This document shows positions 17,861 through 26,528 of a stretch of 64,000 nucleotides of DNA, one piece after another. Position 1 is the stretch's first letter. The number at the start of each line of letters is the position of its first letter. Source of the DNA: Hymenobacter sp. GOD-10R (GTDB taxonomy: Bacteria; Bacteroidota; Bacteroidia; Cytophagales; Hymenobacteraceae). Location: the NCBI RefSeq assembly GCF_035609205.1, contig NZ_CP141186.1:94936-158935 (forward strand), given 5' to 3'. A program made the position numbers and the translations under genes. Under the pieces are notes generated by a model, which ran no database searches, was not told the origin of the DNA, and worked only from the letters and a program-made list of their open reading frames with translations.

Positions 17861-19531
17861 ATGAAGCTTTCTCTCTCCCTGCCCGTGGCGCTGCTGACGG
17901 CCGCGCTGTTAGGCGCTGCACAGTCAACTCACGCACAGTCGTCCACCGAGTTTTCCTGGTCGCACCTGCCGACGGCGCAGCAGCCCACCTTCAAAGCCGA
18001 TACGTTCAACATCACGCGCTACGGCGCCAAGCCCGACGGCCTCACGCTGAACACGCAAAGCATCAACGCCGCCATTGCCGATTGCAGCAGCAAGGGCGGA
18101 GGCGTGGTGCTGGTGCCGCAAGGATTGTGGCTGACGGGGCCCGTTGAGTTGAAAAGCAACGTGAACCTGCACTTGGTGCGGGCCGCCGTGTTGCAGTTCT
18201 CCGCCGACTTCAACCAGTACCCGTTGGTGCTGGGCAGCTACGAAGGCCAGCCTTCCTACCGCAACCAGTCGCCGCTTTCGGGCACGGGGCTGGAGAACGT
18301 GGCCATTACCGGGCACGGCATCGTCGATGGCAACGGCGATGCCTGGCGCATGGTGGGCCGCGACAAGCTGACGGAACGGGAGTGGAAAAGCAAGGTAGCC
18401 TCGGGTGGCTCGGTCAGTGAGGACGGCAAGGTGTGGTACCCTTCGGAAAAGTCGCGGCTCGGTGCCAAAACCCCGAATGCTAGCGCGCCGGGCCGGACCA
18501 AAGCCGAGTACGAGGCCGTAAAGGATTACCTGCGGCCCAACATGGTGGTGCTCACCAGCTGCAAAAAGGTGCTGCTTCAGGACGTGACCTTTCAGAACTC
18601 GCCGGCCTGGTGCCTGCACCCGATCATGTGCCAAGACCTGACCGTGCGCAACGCGCTAGTCCGCAACCCCGACTACGCCCAGAACGGCGACGGGCTCGAC
18701 ATCGAATCGTGCCGCAACGTGCTGGTGGAAGGCAGCACCTTCGACGTAGGCGATGACGGTATCTGCATCAAATCGGGCAAAGATGAGGAAGGCCGCAAGC
18801 GTGGCATCCCCACCGAAAACGCGCTGATTCGCAATAATGTGGTGTACCGGGCGCACGGCGGCTTCGTCATTGGCTCGGAAATGTCGGGCGGGGCCCGCAA
18901 CCTGTTCGTGGAGAACTGCACCTTCATGGGCACCGACATCGGGCTGCGCTTCAAAACGGCCCGCGGCCGGGGCGGCGTGGTGGAGAACATCCACGTGCGC
19001 AACATCGCCATGAAGGACATTGTGCACGACGCCATCTTGTTCGACATGTACTACTTCATGAAGCCGCCCGCTAAGCTAGCCGACGGCCAAGCAGCACCCG
19101 AGTCGGTTCCGGCTGTGACGGAAGCCACCCCGCGCTTTCAGAACTTCACCATCCGCAACGTCGTGTGCGACGGGGCTGAGCGTGGCATTTTCCTGCGGGG
19201 CCTGCCCGAAATGAGCGTCCGGCAAATCAGCCTCGACCACCTCGTCTTAAAGGTTAACAAGGGTGTGGAGCTGATTGAGGCCCAAGACATTCGCATCAGC
19301 AATCTGCGGCTCGAAACCAAAGCGGCAGCACCCGTGGTGTACGTGGAAAACAGCCGCAACATCAGCTTCGACGGCATGCAAGTAAACGCGCCTACTAACC
19401 AGGCTTTGTTCAGCGTGAGCGGCAACCGCACCGAAAAGATTACCGCCGCTCGCACCGAGGCGGGCAAAGGACGCACGCCCATCGAGGCGAAAGCCGGCGC
19501 GAGTGTCAAGGCGCTCAAGGTAAAAAGCTAA
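17861..19531 (+). CDS. Glycoside hydrolase family 28 polygalacturonase-type enzyme
   Basis: A secreted pectin-cleaving hydrolase, 556 aa, with signal peptide LLTAALLGAAQSTHAQS. It folds as a right-handed beta helix (repeated VxNxxIxN-like coils). All family catalytic motifs are visible: NGDGLD with Asp277, GDDG with Asp298 and Asp299, AHGG with His332, and RFK with Arg363 and Lys365. These give the inverting hydrolysis of alpha-1,4-galacturonosyl (or rhamnogalacturonan) bonds. The fold start FNITRYGAKPDG is typical. It follows the pectinesterase stump by 19 bp. Endo- versus exo-action is not readable. The gene is the clearest sign that the locus targets pectin. Confidence 0.94.
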   Translation: MKLSLSLPVALLTAALLGAAQSTHAQSSTEFSWSHLPTAQQPTFKADTFNITRYGAKPDGLTLNTQSINAAIADCSSKGGGVVLVPQGLWLTGPVELKSNVNLHLVRAAVLQFSADFNQYPLVLGSYEGQPSYRNQSPLSGTGLENVAITGHGIVDGNGDAWRMVGRDKLTEREWKSKVASGGSVSEDGKVWYPSEKSRLGAKTPNASAPGRTKAEYEAVKDYLRPNMVVLTSCKKVLLQDVTFQNSPAWCLHPIMCQDLTVRNALVRNPDYAQNGDGLDIESCRNVLVEGSTFDVGDDGICIKSGKDEEGRKRGIPTENALIRNNVVYRAHGGFVIGSEMSGGARNLFVENCTFMGTDIGLRFKTARGRGGVVENIHVRNIAMKDIVHDAILFDMYYFMKPPAKLADGQAAPESVPAVTEATPRFQNFTIRNVVCDGAERGIFLRGLPEMSVRQISLDHLVLKVNKGVELIEAQDIRISNLRLETKAAAPVVYVENSRNISFDGMQVNAPTNQALFSVSGNRTEKITAARTEAGKGRTPIEAKAGASVKALKVKS

Positions 19532-19913
19532 GATGCAGGCGGCATTTAACACTGGCTACGGCTCTTTACCAGCTAGGCCGAACAAAAACAGCTCTCTTTC
19601 AACTAGAGGACTATTTTCAACTGTCTTGTTCACTTAAATTAACATGGCTGTTGCAGAACGCTCAATAGGGAATCTGCTGGACAGAAAAGCGTTTGAAACA
19701 GGCTAAAATAGACCTTGCTGCCCTTGTTCTCCGTAAACAATGGATTAAACATAGTTTCTCAGAATACCAATAGATTTCTAAAACAGTCACAATACTTTGC
19801 TGAACGCTTTCGTTCCTAAGCAAACGGTCCCTAGAATGCAGATTTTAGGAACCGTTTTTCGTGGGTAATTCGAACATTTCTTACAAGAGAACAAGCTAGC
19901 CGTGTATGGCCTT
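19532..19913. other. Gap after GH28, terminator and solo IS end only
   Basis: No gene was recognised. The gap holds a solo copy of TGGCTGTTGCAGAAC (19645-19659), the same terminal motif as the IS1182-type elements at 54 kb, and a terminator hairpin at 19822. Confidence 0.5.
19822..19860 (+). terminator. Intrinsic terminator downstream of GH28
   Basis: Arms AAACGGTCCCTA and TAGGAACCGTTT (one G-U pair) are followed by TTTTTC. It lies 290 bp after GH28 and just past the end of the convergent STAS-like gene, so it may serve both directions. Confidence 0.65.
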
Positions 19914-20339
19914 TCAGGGACGTTGCTGCTGAACTTGTAGCCAGTTAACAGCCGCCGCTTCTGTATCGTAGAACACTGGATAATAGTGGTGTGTGTTGGC
20001 CTTGGCGACTAAAGTGTGCATAGCTGAGCTGTCAATATTCTCCTGCTGATGGGGCACGGTCACAAACGCGGCATACACCGGTCCGCCGAGCGTGGGGGCG
20101 AGGGTAGATTGGTACACCTCCACGGCCCAACTCAGTAGCAAGGGTGGGGCCGCCGCCAGGCGCCGCACATCCAGTAGCCAGTAGCGGCAGTTCTCATGCT
20201 GTTGAGCGATCGGCAGTAAGGCCGCGTATACCTGCTGTTGCTGTTCGGCTGTAAGCGAGCGTTGCCAGCGGGCAATCAACATCTTAAACTGTGGATGGAA
20301 TTGCCACGTCACATGATCGGCCAGTAAATCAGAGGGCAT
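19914..20339 (-). CDS. Small STAS/SpoIIAA-like protein of unknown role
   Basis: A 141-aa soluble protein from the ATG at 20339; the longer frame to 20393 adds residues without support. It alternates predicted strands and helices, with a central RYWLLDVRRL segment and a C-terminal YYPVFYDTEAAAVNWLQ segment. This pattern resembles the small STAS-like proteins that are multiplied in Hymenobacter-type genomes. A related intact gene is at 51569 and a broken one at 42639. Such proteins often act with two-component or light-sensing systems, but no partner is adjacent here. Family assignment is by layout, not a strong motif. Confidence 0.6.
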   Translation of the reverse strand: MPSDLLADHVTWQFHPQFKMLIARWQRSLTAEQQQQVYAALLPIAQQHENCRYWLLDVRRLAAAPPLLLSWAVEVYQSTLAPTLGGPVYAAFVTVPHQQENIDSSAMHTLVAKANTHHYYPVFYDTEAAAVNWLQVQQQRP

Positions 20340-20482
20340 ACAGAAAAGCTTTATAGAATAGGCTGAACACGCTACCAAACGAGCGTGTTGCAACTGCGCA
20401 AAAAACGAGGCCGAAGTTAAGCCAAGAAAACCGCCTTTACAGCTTGTTTAGGAGGATATTGAAACTGCGTATAAACCGTTTA

Positions 20483-20630
20483 TGGCTGTTGCAGAACTCA
20501 GCCCAAGACCTCACGCAAGGCTGCTCGTGCCTAAATTAGTCCCGCAACCTAGCCTTAAATCTGTTTTTAGTCAATTTCTGTACTCGTTGCGCTCGCTTAT
20601 CGAATGAGCCGCAGAGTTCAGCAACAGCCA
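20483..20630. mobile_element. 148-bp MITE-like element with IS1182-type ends
   Basis: The left end TGGCTGTTGCAGAACTC (20483-20499) and the right end (20614-20630) are inverted repeats with one mismatch. They match the termini of the two IS1182-type elements at 54.05-57.4 kb. It has no coding capacity. A core TCTGTTTTTAGTC sits at offset about 77, and a near-identical core lies at a matching offset in the 150-bp element at 55676. It is probably a non-autonomous derivative moved by that transposase. No target duplication is obvious. Confidence 0.65.
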
Positions 20631-20911
20631 CGTCCCTTTCTCGAAAATTGCTATTTCTTCTAGCGTATCAAGGCGCCGTATAGTGAACGGGGTACTTCGT
20701 TCGTTAGATAGGGATGAAAACAAAACGGTGGTCTAGCGGAGTGTTCGTGCTAAGGCTGCTCCTAGTCTGGAGCGGCTGGTCAACTAAAACTATCTTGTTA
20801 TGAAGTAAATTGACAATTTCCACCTGTTTTGTTGGTTTAGTAAGCCTCGTTTGGGTGAACAGCTAGTCTCGCATCGGCAGTACCGAGAATCTACGTCGCT
20901 GTAGAATAGGA

Positions 20912-21045
20912 GCATTTTTTCGCCTCAGTTGCTCAGTAAAACTATGATCTTCCATGAACAAATTAGCTTACAAAGAAGCTTTTTGTCACCTGAAAGCCCT
21001 ACCCGCAGCGGCTTCAAAGACGAGTTAGTTGTTCAGCGAAACGAG
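20912..21045 (+). repeat. Diverged relic repeat, copy A
   Basis: About 134 bp closely similar to 33385-33517 in the same orientation, sharing CCATGAACAAA, TTAGCTTA and GGCTTCAAAGA. One frame reads SGFKDELVVQRNE, and copy B gives SGFKEELLVQRKE in the equivalent frame. Both may therefore be decayed coding remnants of one gene family. Confidence 0.6.
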
Positions 21046-21063
21046 CGAATTATTTACACACGC

Positions 21064-22257
21064 TTACTTGAAACGCACCACCACGTCCCGCAGCGCGCTG
21101 TTTGACCGTAGCATGGGACGCATTTCGTCAAAGCTCATCTCTACTGTCTGCGGCCCGATGACGTAGGGGCCAATTTCGTATTCTCCCCATTCAAATTCTA
21201 TCCCCGCCGGCGTGAGACAAAAGCTATTGTGGGGCAAAGGCACCAGTGTTTGGGGGCGGCCCGCCTTGTCCAGCCATCGCTCGAACGGCTGGCCGGGGAG
21301 ACCGCCCTCCTCCTGGTAAAAATCGCCGTAAAGCGCATCTTGCTGCAAACGCTTCGTGAGCAGACTCCGCAGGCGCTGCTCGTATCCGGGCCGCAGCAGA
21401 TCCCGCAGGTACACCTGCTGACCCGTGCGCAGGTCAAAGGTTGAGGGCGTCATTTGGTGACGTGGGTGGTCGGCGCCCGCCTCGAAGTACGCCTCGAACA
21501 AGTTGACGGAAAGCAGTTGGTAGCCGTTGTAAGTGACTTGCGCTTGTTGCTTGGTCTCGGCACAATTCCCGTTTCCGTTTGCTACTTGCCCTTCCACGTA
21601 CGCCTGCAGCCGCCCGTACGGCGCGGGCAGCAGCCGCTGCTGCACCCGTTGCAAGGCGGGGCGGTGTTCGCTGTCCAGCAAGTGTACCACATCCAGTTCT
21701 AGACTCGGGTTCACGCCGGTACGCCCACAGTCCGCGCTATCCTGGGCCTGGGAGGACTGAGCGGAGTATGACTCGTACGCGTAGCGCACGGCGTCGCGGT
21801 AATCTTCCCGCAGCGCGAATGGCAGCGTGCGCTTCCCGTCAGCGCTGCGCCAGGTGCCCCGCAGTTGTGGGCCAGCGGCGATAGCCACCTGCCAAGTAGC
21901 CAGCAGACTATCGCCGACTACTTCCCGCAAGACCAGGGGCTTTCCGAGCAGGTTTCGCGTCGCGCGCAGTTCCAATGGTTGCCCATGTCGCGGGTAATAG
22001 TAGGAGCCGGTAGTAAGCGTATCGCCAAATGTCAGCTCTATTACCACCGGGTACGAGCCTACCTGGCCCGTGTAGCGTCGGGTTCCTAAGAAAGGAGTTG
22101 CTACCGGGTGCGCGACGTCGCTGTTTGCTGGAATTTCTTGGGTAGGGGTATCGGCCCGACCCGTCTGTTCGGAGGGTTGGTTAGGCTGGCAAGCGCTGGC
22201 GAGCAAGACAAGACATAGGCCCTCAAACCGACAAATCGTTAATCTATTAGGTACCAT
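21064..22257 (-). CDS. Lipoprotein with DUF3298/RsiV-like C-terminal domain
   Basis: A 397-aa exported lipoprotein. The N-terminus has a hydrophobic stretch ending in lipobox LASAC, then a Pro/Gln/Thr linker. Residues about 60-150 form a beta-rich domain (RRYTGQVGSYPVVIELTFGD) common in Bacteroidota envelope proteins. The C-terminal half matches DUF3298: TFDLRTGQQVYLRDLLRPG, then a tract ending EFEWGEYEIGPYVIGPQTVEM. It is likely anchored in the outer membrane or facing the periplasm; function is unknown. It is divergent from the arsenate reductase gene with a 60-bp gap, so both promoters share that space. Confidence 0.8.
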   Translation of the reverse strand: MVPNRLTICRFEGLCLVLLASACQPNQPSEQTGRADTPTQEIPANSDVAHPVATPFLGTRRYTGQVGSYPVVIELTFGDTLTTGSYYYPRHGQPLELRATRNLLGKPLVLREVVGDSLLATWQVAIAAGPQLRGTWRSADGKRTLPFALREDYRDAVRYAYESYSAQSSQAQDSADCGRTGVNPSLELDVVHLLDSEHRPALQRVQQRLLPAPYGRLQAYVEGQVANGNGNCAETKQQAQVTYNGYQLLSVNLFEAYFEAGADHPRHQMTPSTFDLRTGQQVYLRDLLRPGYEQRLRSLLTKRLQQDALYGDFYQEEGGLPGQPFERWLDKAGRPQTLVPLPHNSFCLTPAGIEFEWGEYEIGPYVIGPQTVEMSFDEMRPMLRSNSALRDVVVRFK

Positions 22258-22317
22258 TACGCACTGTTTGAAAGTTCATTGAAACGGTCCTACCACTAAT
22301 TAATCGATCCTTCCCTC

Positions 22318-22749
22318 ATGTCAACCCCGAAGAATATCCTGGTCCTGTGCACAGGCAACTCGTGCCGTAGTCAACTGCTGCACGGCTATTTGCAACAAGA
22401 ACTAGGTGACCACGCAACGGTCTACAGTGCTGGCGTCGAAACGCACGGGCTCAACCCACGGGCGGTACAGGTGATGGCCGAGGATGGCCTTGACATCAGC
22501 CAGCACACCAGCAATCACGTCGACGAGTACGCGCACGTGCCCTTCGACTATGTTATTACAGTGTGTGACCATGCCAATGAGGTCTGCCCAGTCTTCCCTT
22601 CGACCGCTCGGAAACTATACCATAACTTTCCGGACCCTGCGAAAGCAACCGGCAGTGCGGGAGAGGTGCTGAATCAGTTTCGCGCCGTACGCGATCAGAT
22701 CAAAACGTATGCACACGATTTCGTTCGGGCTCAGTTTGTTCAGTCGTAA
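22318..22749 (+). CDS. arsC: Arsenate reductase, thioredoxin-coupled type
   Basis: A 143-aa low-molecular-weight phosphatase-fold protein that reduces arsenate to arsenite. The P-loop CTGNSCRS places the nucleophile at Cys11, with Cys16 in the loop. The two resolving cysteines of the thioredoxin-linked class are present as Cys83 and Cys90 in VCDHANEVCP. These separate it from plain tyrosine phosphatases. No arsenite exporter or ArsR repressor is adjacent, although a metal-efflux operon follows in the opposite direction. Confidence in the class is high because all four cysteines are in place. Confidence 0.92.
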   Translation: MSTPKNILVLCTGNSCRSQLLHGYLQQELGDHATVYSAGVETHGLNPRAVQVMAEDGLDISQHTSNHVDEYAHVPFDYVITVCDHANEVCPVFPSTARKLYHNFPDPAKATGSAGEVLNQFRAVRDQIKTYAHDFVRAQFVQS

Positions 22750-22901
22750 TCCGTAGGGGATCATTATGGGCGAGGCCCTAAAAATCGCTATCCCTAAATA
22801 TTATGAAGACTGAATGGTGGCGCTTTCAGCAACACAGCACCACGCTCAGCCACCAGGGGCGGTAGGGAAGAAAACTAGCACAGTTAACACCATGCATAGC
22901 G

Positions 22902-23578
22902 TTAATAGGAGGACAGGCCTGGGTGGGCTTTGAGCCAGCGCTGATACTGCTTGACTTCGGCCTGTTCGTCGCGAACAATGTCGCGGGCCGCATTTTTTAG
23001 CTCCGCACTTTTGCCGAATGCTAGTTCCGTTTGTGCCAGCGCTACCCCACTCCGATGATGCAGCTGCATAAGCGTGGCAAAGTCTCCATCCATGGAGCCA
23101 GGCAGGGGCGGCAGCTGGCGTAGCGGCGCTAGCGCTGCCGCGATGCGTCGCACAAACGGGTCCTTGGCATTCCCTGGGCGGTATTCCTGACCTACGGGCG
23201 GTTCCCGGGTCAGCGCTAGCGTCAGCAGGTGGTTATCCCGTCATGATACCGACGAGTACGTGCTGGGCCAGGGTCTTTAGTGTGGAGTCTTTGCCATAGG
23301 ATGCTTCCACGCCCGCCAAGCGTTGGGCTCCCGCGTGGTGGACTTCCAGCAGCCGGGCAAAGTCCTTGTCCCTGCATCCGATGCGCTGCACCGTATCGAG
23401 TTGCTGAACCAATAACTTGCAGCGTGTCGCGCAGCGAAGGAGGCGCTTCCACAGGGGCTGGCTTCAGCTTTCCCTGGACTTTAAGCTCGTGCTCGTCGGT
23501 ATCATGACGGGATTGGCAGCTGCTACCGCTAAGGCCAAGGACCAGCAGCAGAGCAACATAAATGGGGCGAAGGCTCAT
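22902..23578 (-). pseudogene. DUF305-type lipoprotein with two frameshifts
   Basis: The pieces together encode one exported protein. The N-terminus starts at 23578 with lipobox SGSSC. A DUF305 helical segment reads DKDFARLLEVHHAGAQ and VEASYGKDSTLKTLAQHV in a second frame. A second DUF305-like unit (GDFATLMQLHHRSGVALAQT, AFGKSAELKNAARDIVRDEQ) follows in a third frame from about 23215 to the stop at 22902. The breaks are near 23411 and 23243, and each is fixed by removing one base. DUF305 proteins are four-helix ferritin-like proteins often found with copper and other metal resistance genes. Its position at the 3' end of the metal operon fits. True decay or sequencing error in GC-rich tracts cannot be told apart here. 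Confidence 0.75.
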
Positions 23579-23641
23579 GCGTGAAATGAAAGAGGCCTAC
23601 GTAGTCGATTCGATGTGCACCAGCACGTCATAATTATAGCC

Positions 23642-25780
23642 TTACGGCTTGCTGGAAAAGTTCATGCGCTGAATACGTACGGCATTGAGGATGGCCAGCA
23701 GGGCCACGCCCACATCAGCAAACACGGCCTCCCACATGGTCGCCACGCCGCCGGCTCCCAGGGCCAAGACGATACCCTTGACGAGGAAGGCCAGCCAAAT
23801 ATTCTGCCAGACGACGTTGTGGGTAGCCCGGGCAATGCGGCGGGCGGTGGCAATCTTGCTCGGGTGGTCGGTCTGAATCACCACGTCAGCCGTTTCGATG
23901 GTCGCGTCTGAGCCTAGCCCGCCCATGGCAATGCCCACGTCGGCTAGGGCCACCACCGGCGCATCATTTACCCCATCACCCACGAAGGCCAGTTTGCGGC
24001 CCTCGCGGATATACTGCTGCACGTAATGGGCCTTGTCTTCGGGCAGTAGCCCGCCGTGGGCTTCGGTGATGCCTAGCTCCTGGGCCACGCGCTGCACGAT
24101 GCTGTCCTTGTCGCCCGAAAGCATCACGAGCTTGGTGATGCCGTCGGCTTTGAGCTCTTGCACGGCTTGGGCTGCGTCCTCTTTCGGAGCGTCGGCTACG
24201 GTGAGGTAGCCAGCGTACTGGCCGTCTACGGCGGCCACCACGATGCTATCCACTACCTGGTCAACTTCCACCGGGTAGGCCACGCCGAACTTGGTGAGCA
24301 GCTTGGTGTTACCGGCCAGCACGTCGCGGCCGTCTACTTGGCCGCGCAGGCCGTGGCCGGCGATTTCCTCTACGTTGTTAACAGGCATGCTGGCCACGGC
24401 TGCCCCCACATGGGCGACGACCGCCTTGGCGATAGGGTGCGTCGATTTTGTCTCCAAGGCCCCGACTAGGCGTAATAGCTGCGCCGGCGTAGTGTCCGGG
24501 GTGGGCTGCACCTGCTGCACGGCAAACACACCCTGCGTGAGCGTGCCGGTCTTGTCCATCACCACCGTGTCGATTTCGCGTAGCACGTCCAGAAAGTTGG
24601 ATCCTTTAAATAGAATGCCCGCTTTCGAGGCCGCACCGATGCCGCCGAAGTAGCCCAGTGGAATGCTGATGACCAGCGCGCAGGGACAGGAAATGACCAG
24701 AAACACCAGGGCCCGGTAAAGCCAGTCGCGGAACACGTAGTCGCTCACCACGAAGTAGGGCACCACCAGAAGCAGCACGGCTAGCCCCACCACGATGGGC
24801 GTGTAAATCTTGGCAAACTTGGTGATGAACTGCTGGGTCTTGGCCTTGCGGCCCACCGCATCCTGCACCATCGCCAGGATTTTCGAGAGCTTGGTATCCT
24901 TAAAGGCGGCCGTCACCGTGACCTGAATCAGGGATTCCAGGTTGATCATGCCCGCTAGCACCGCTTCGCCAGGCTGCTTGGTTTGCGGGGCGGACTCGCC
25001 CGTGAGCGCCGCTGTGTTGAAGTTGGCAGCTGTCATGTTCAACGTCCCGTCGAGGGCCACCTTTTCACCGGGCTTCACTTCCATTACGTCGCCCACCTGC
25101 ACCGCTTTCGGGTCGAGCACCAGGGGCTGGCCGCCGCGCACCACGGTCACTTCGGTGGCTTGAATTTCGAGCAGGGCCTTGATGCTGCGCTTGGCGCGGT
25201 TCACGGCCGCGTCCTGAAACAGCTCGCCGACCGTATAGAAGAGCATGACGGCTACCCCCTCCGGGTACTCGCCGATCGCAAACGCGCCGAGCGTGGCCAG
25301 GCTCATGAGCAGAAATTCGTTGAAAATGTTCCCCGAGGGAATGCTGAGTACCGCAGCTTTCACCACATTCCACCCGACCAGCACGAAGGCCAGCCCGTAC
25401 CAAATTAGGCGCACGTAGCTGCTGAAAAAGTCAACTTTGTAGTAGTCCAGCGCGATGCCCAGCAGTAGCAGCGCGAAGCTGATACTCGGCAGCAGGTAGG
25501 GGTTGTCGCCAGCTGGGCCGTGGTTGTGTCCGTCGTGGTCGTGGCCCACGTGGTCATCGTCCTCCTCAAGGCTCAGCTCGCCGGGGTCGTGGTGGTGACC
25601 GGCATGGTCGTGGTGACCTTCGGCTGGGGCATGGTCGTGGCCAGCCACGTCGTGGCCCTGGGGAGTCGTCGCCGCGTCGGGTGTGAGCTGCGCCCGGGTG
25701 AGCGCGCCCGCGTTCTCGGGCTGCACCTGCTTGGCGGTGTTGAGCTCTTCGTCGAGGTTATTAGATGAAGGGTCAGGCAT
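23642..25780 (-). CDS. P1B-type heavy-metal ATPase (Zn/Cd/Pb type)
   Basis: An inner-membrane pump exporting divalent metal ions with ATP. It is 715 aa if started at 25789, or 712 aa from the next Met (25780), chosen here because the first three codons add nothing. Instead of a Cys-type metal-binding domain, the N-terminus (about 45-95) is a His/Asp-rich tail with repeated HDH and HHD groups. Core motifs: TGES in the actuator, CPC in transmembrane helix (Cys368 and Cys370), DKTGTLT (phosphorylated Asp412), a THP motif, and GDGVNDAPVV. The last helix NIWLAFLVKGIVLALG has the Lys seen in zinc/cadmium pumps. Residue numbers count from 25789. It is the last complete gene of a minus-strand metal-efflux operon. 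Confidence 0.93.
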   Translation of the reverse strand: MPDPSSNNLDEELNTAKQVQPENAGALTRAQLTPDAATTPQGHDVAGHDHAPAEGHHDHAGHHHDPGELSLEEDDDHVGHDHDGHNHGPAGDNPYLLPSISFALLLLGIALDYYKVDFFSSYVRLIWYGLAFVLVGWNVVKAAVLSIPSGNIFNEFLLMSLATLGAFAIGEYPEGVAVMLFYTVGELFQDAAVNRAKRSIKALLEIQATEVTVVRGGQPLVLDPKAVQVGDVMEVKPGEKVALDGTLNMTAANFNTAALTGESAPQTKQPGEAVLAGMINLESLIQVTVTAAFKDTKLSKILAMVQDAVGRKAKTQQFITKFAKIYTPIVVGLAVLLLVVPYFVVSDYVFRDWLYRALVFLVISCPCALVISIPLGYFGGIGAASKAGILFKGSNFLDVLREIDTVVMDKTGTLTQGVFAVQQVQPTPDTTPAQLLRLVGALETKSTHPIAKAVVAHVGAAVASMPVNNVEEIAGHGLRGQVDGRDVLAGNTKLLTKFGVAYPVEVDQVVDSIVVAAVDGQYAGYLTVADAPKEDAAQAVQELKADGITKLVMLSGDKDSIVQRVAQELGITEAHGGLLPEDKAHYVQQYIREGRKLAFVGDGVNDAPVVALADVGIAMGGLGSDATIETADVVIQTDHPSKIATARRIARATHNVVWQNIWLAFLVKGIVLALGAGGVATMWEAVFADVGVALLAILNAVRIQRMNFSSKP

Positions 25781-25831
25781 GAGGGTCAATAATGAAAGGT
25801 CAGAATAGGAAAGGGTGAGGCACTTTGGGCA

Positions 25832-26446
25832 CTACCAGTCCATGAAAAAGGCGGCCACGCCCACCAGCACCAGCACCGCGCCCGTCAGCTGCCGCTCGTA
25901 GCGCGCTACGCCATCCAGCTTGAGATGTCCAAGGCCTCGGTGAGCCAACGCCACCAGCGCGCACATGGCCGACATGGATGCCAGCAGGTACACGCCCATG
26001 AGCAGGGCTAGCGCGGCCGGGCCGTGGGTGCCGGCTGCCAGGAAGAAGGTCTGAATTTCGAGGCAGGGTGCCAGGAACATGGTGGCTGCTAGCCCGAGTA
26101 CCACCCGCCACCGGGTGCGGTGCGGGGTCACAGGAACCGGATCGGGGTGCGTATGGCCCGGCCTGGAAAAGGCGTAGAGCAGGCCGATACCAATGAGCAG
26201 CAAAGGCGCCAGTCCGCCTGCGGCCTGAGTGAGCTGGCTAGACAACCGCCAGCCTAACAGACCGAGCCCCAAGCCGATGAGGATGGTGCTCAACACGTGT
26301 GCCAAGCTGGCTACGGCTGTTACAGCTACTGCCCGCCGCACCGGCCAGCCTTCAGCGCGTGCCACCGCTAGCACCGGCGCCCAGTGGTTGGGAATCGTGG
26401 CGTGCAGCAGACTGAGCAAAAGGGTACCGGTGAGCAGTTCAAGCAT
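25832..26446 (-). CDS. NicO/RcnA-like metal exporter membrane protein
   Basis: A 204-aa inner-membrane protein with about six hydrophobic segments. The first helix carries LLHATIPNHWAPVLAVARAEGW, like the H-x4-D/N-H region of the nickel/cobalt NicO family. A His/Pro-rich cytoplasmic loop (RPGHTHPDPVPVTPH) follows the third helix, and MFLAPCLEIQTFFLAAG forms a later helix. It probably exports a transition metal or supports the ATPase next to it, 43 bp downstream. A perfect palindrome at 26506, 60 bp upstream of its start, may be a repressor site. A sulfite-exporter-like role is the main alternative. Confidence 0.7.
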   Translation of the reverse strand: MLELLTGTLLLSLLHATIPNHWAPVLAVARAEGWPVRRAVAVTAVASLAHVLSTILIGLGLGLLGWRLSSQLTQAAGGLAPLLLIGIGLLYAFSRPGHTHPDPVPVTPHRTRWRVVLGLAATMFLAPCLEIQTFFLAAGTHGPAALALLMGVYLLASMSAMCALVALAHRGLGHLKLDGVARYERQLTGAVLVLVGVAAFFMDW

Positions 26447-26505
26447 GAGGCGGGGGCGTCAGGGAAGTGTACCGCCGGTTGAGCTGACAAAATTCGCTCG
26501 CCCGG

Positions 26506-26526
26506 CAATGCAATACTATTGCATTG
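26506..26526. promoter_or_regulatory. Perfect 9-3-9 palindrome, candidate Fur/Zur-family operator
   Basis: CAATGCAAT, then ACT, then ATTGCATTG. It lies in the gap between the end of the fur-like gene (stop at 26529) and the NicO-like gene start (26446). Size and symmetry fit a Fur-family dimer site, and the adjacent gene encodes such a regulator. It may give the last two transport genes their own regulated promoter. Confidence 0.7.
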
Positions 26527-26528
26527 TT

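Larger units (their letters stand above)
20340..21063. other. Gap with MITE-like element and relic repeat
   Basis: About 720 bp without a gene. It contains the 148-bp element at 20483 and a relic shared with 33385 at 20912. No other structure is convincing. Confidence 0.5.
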
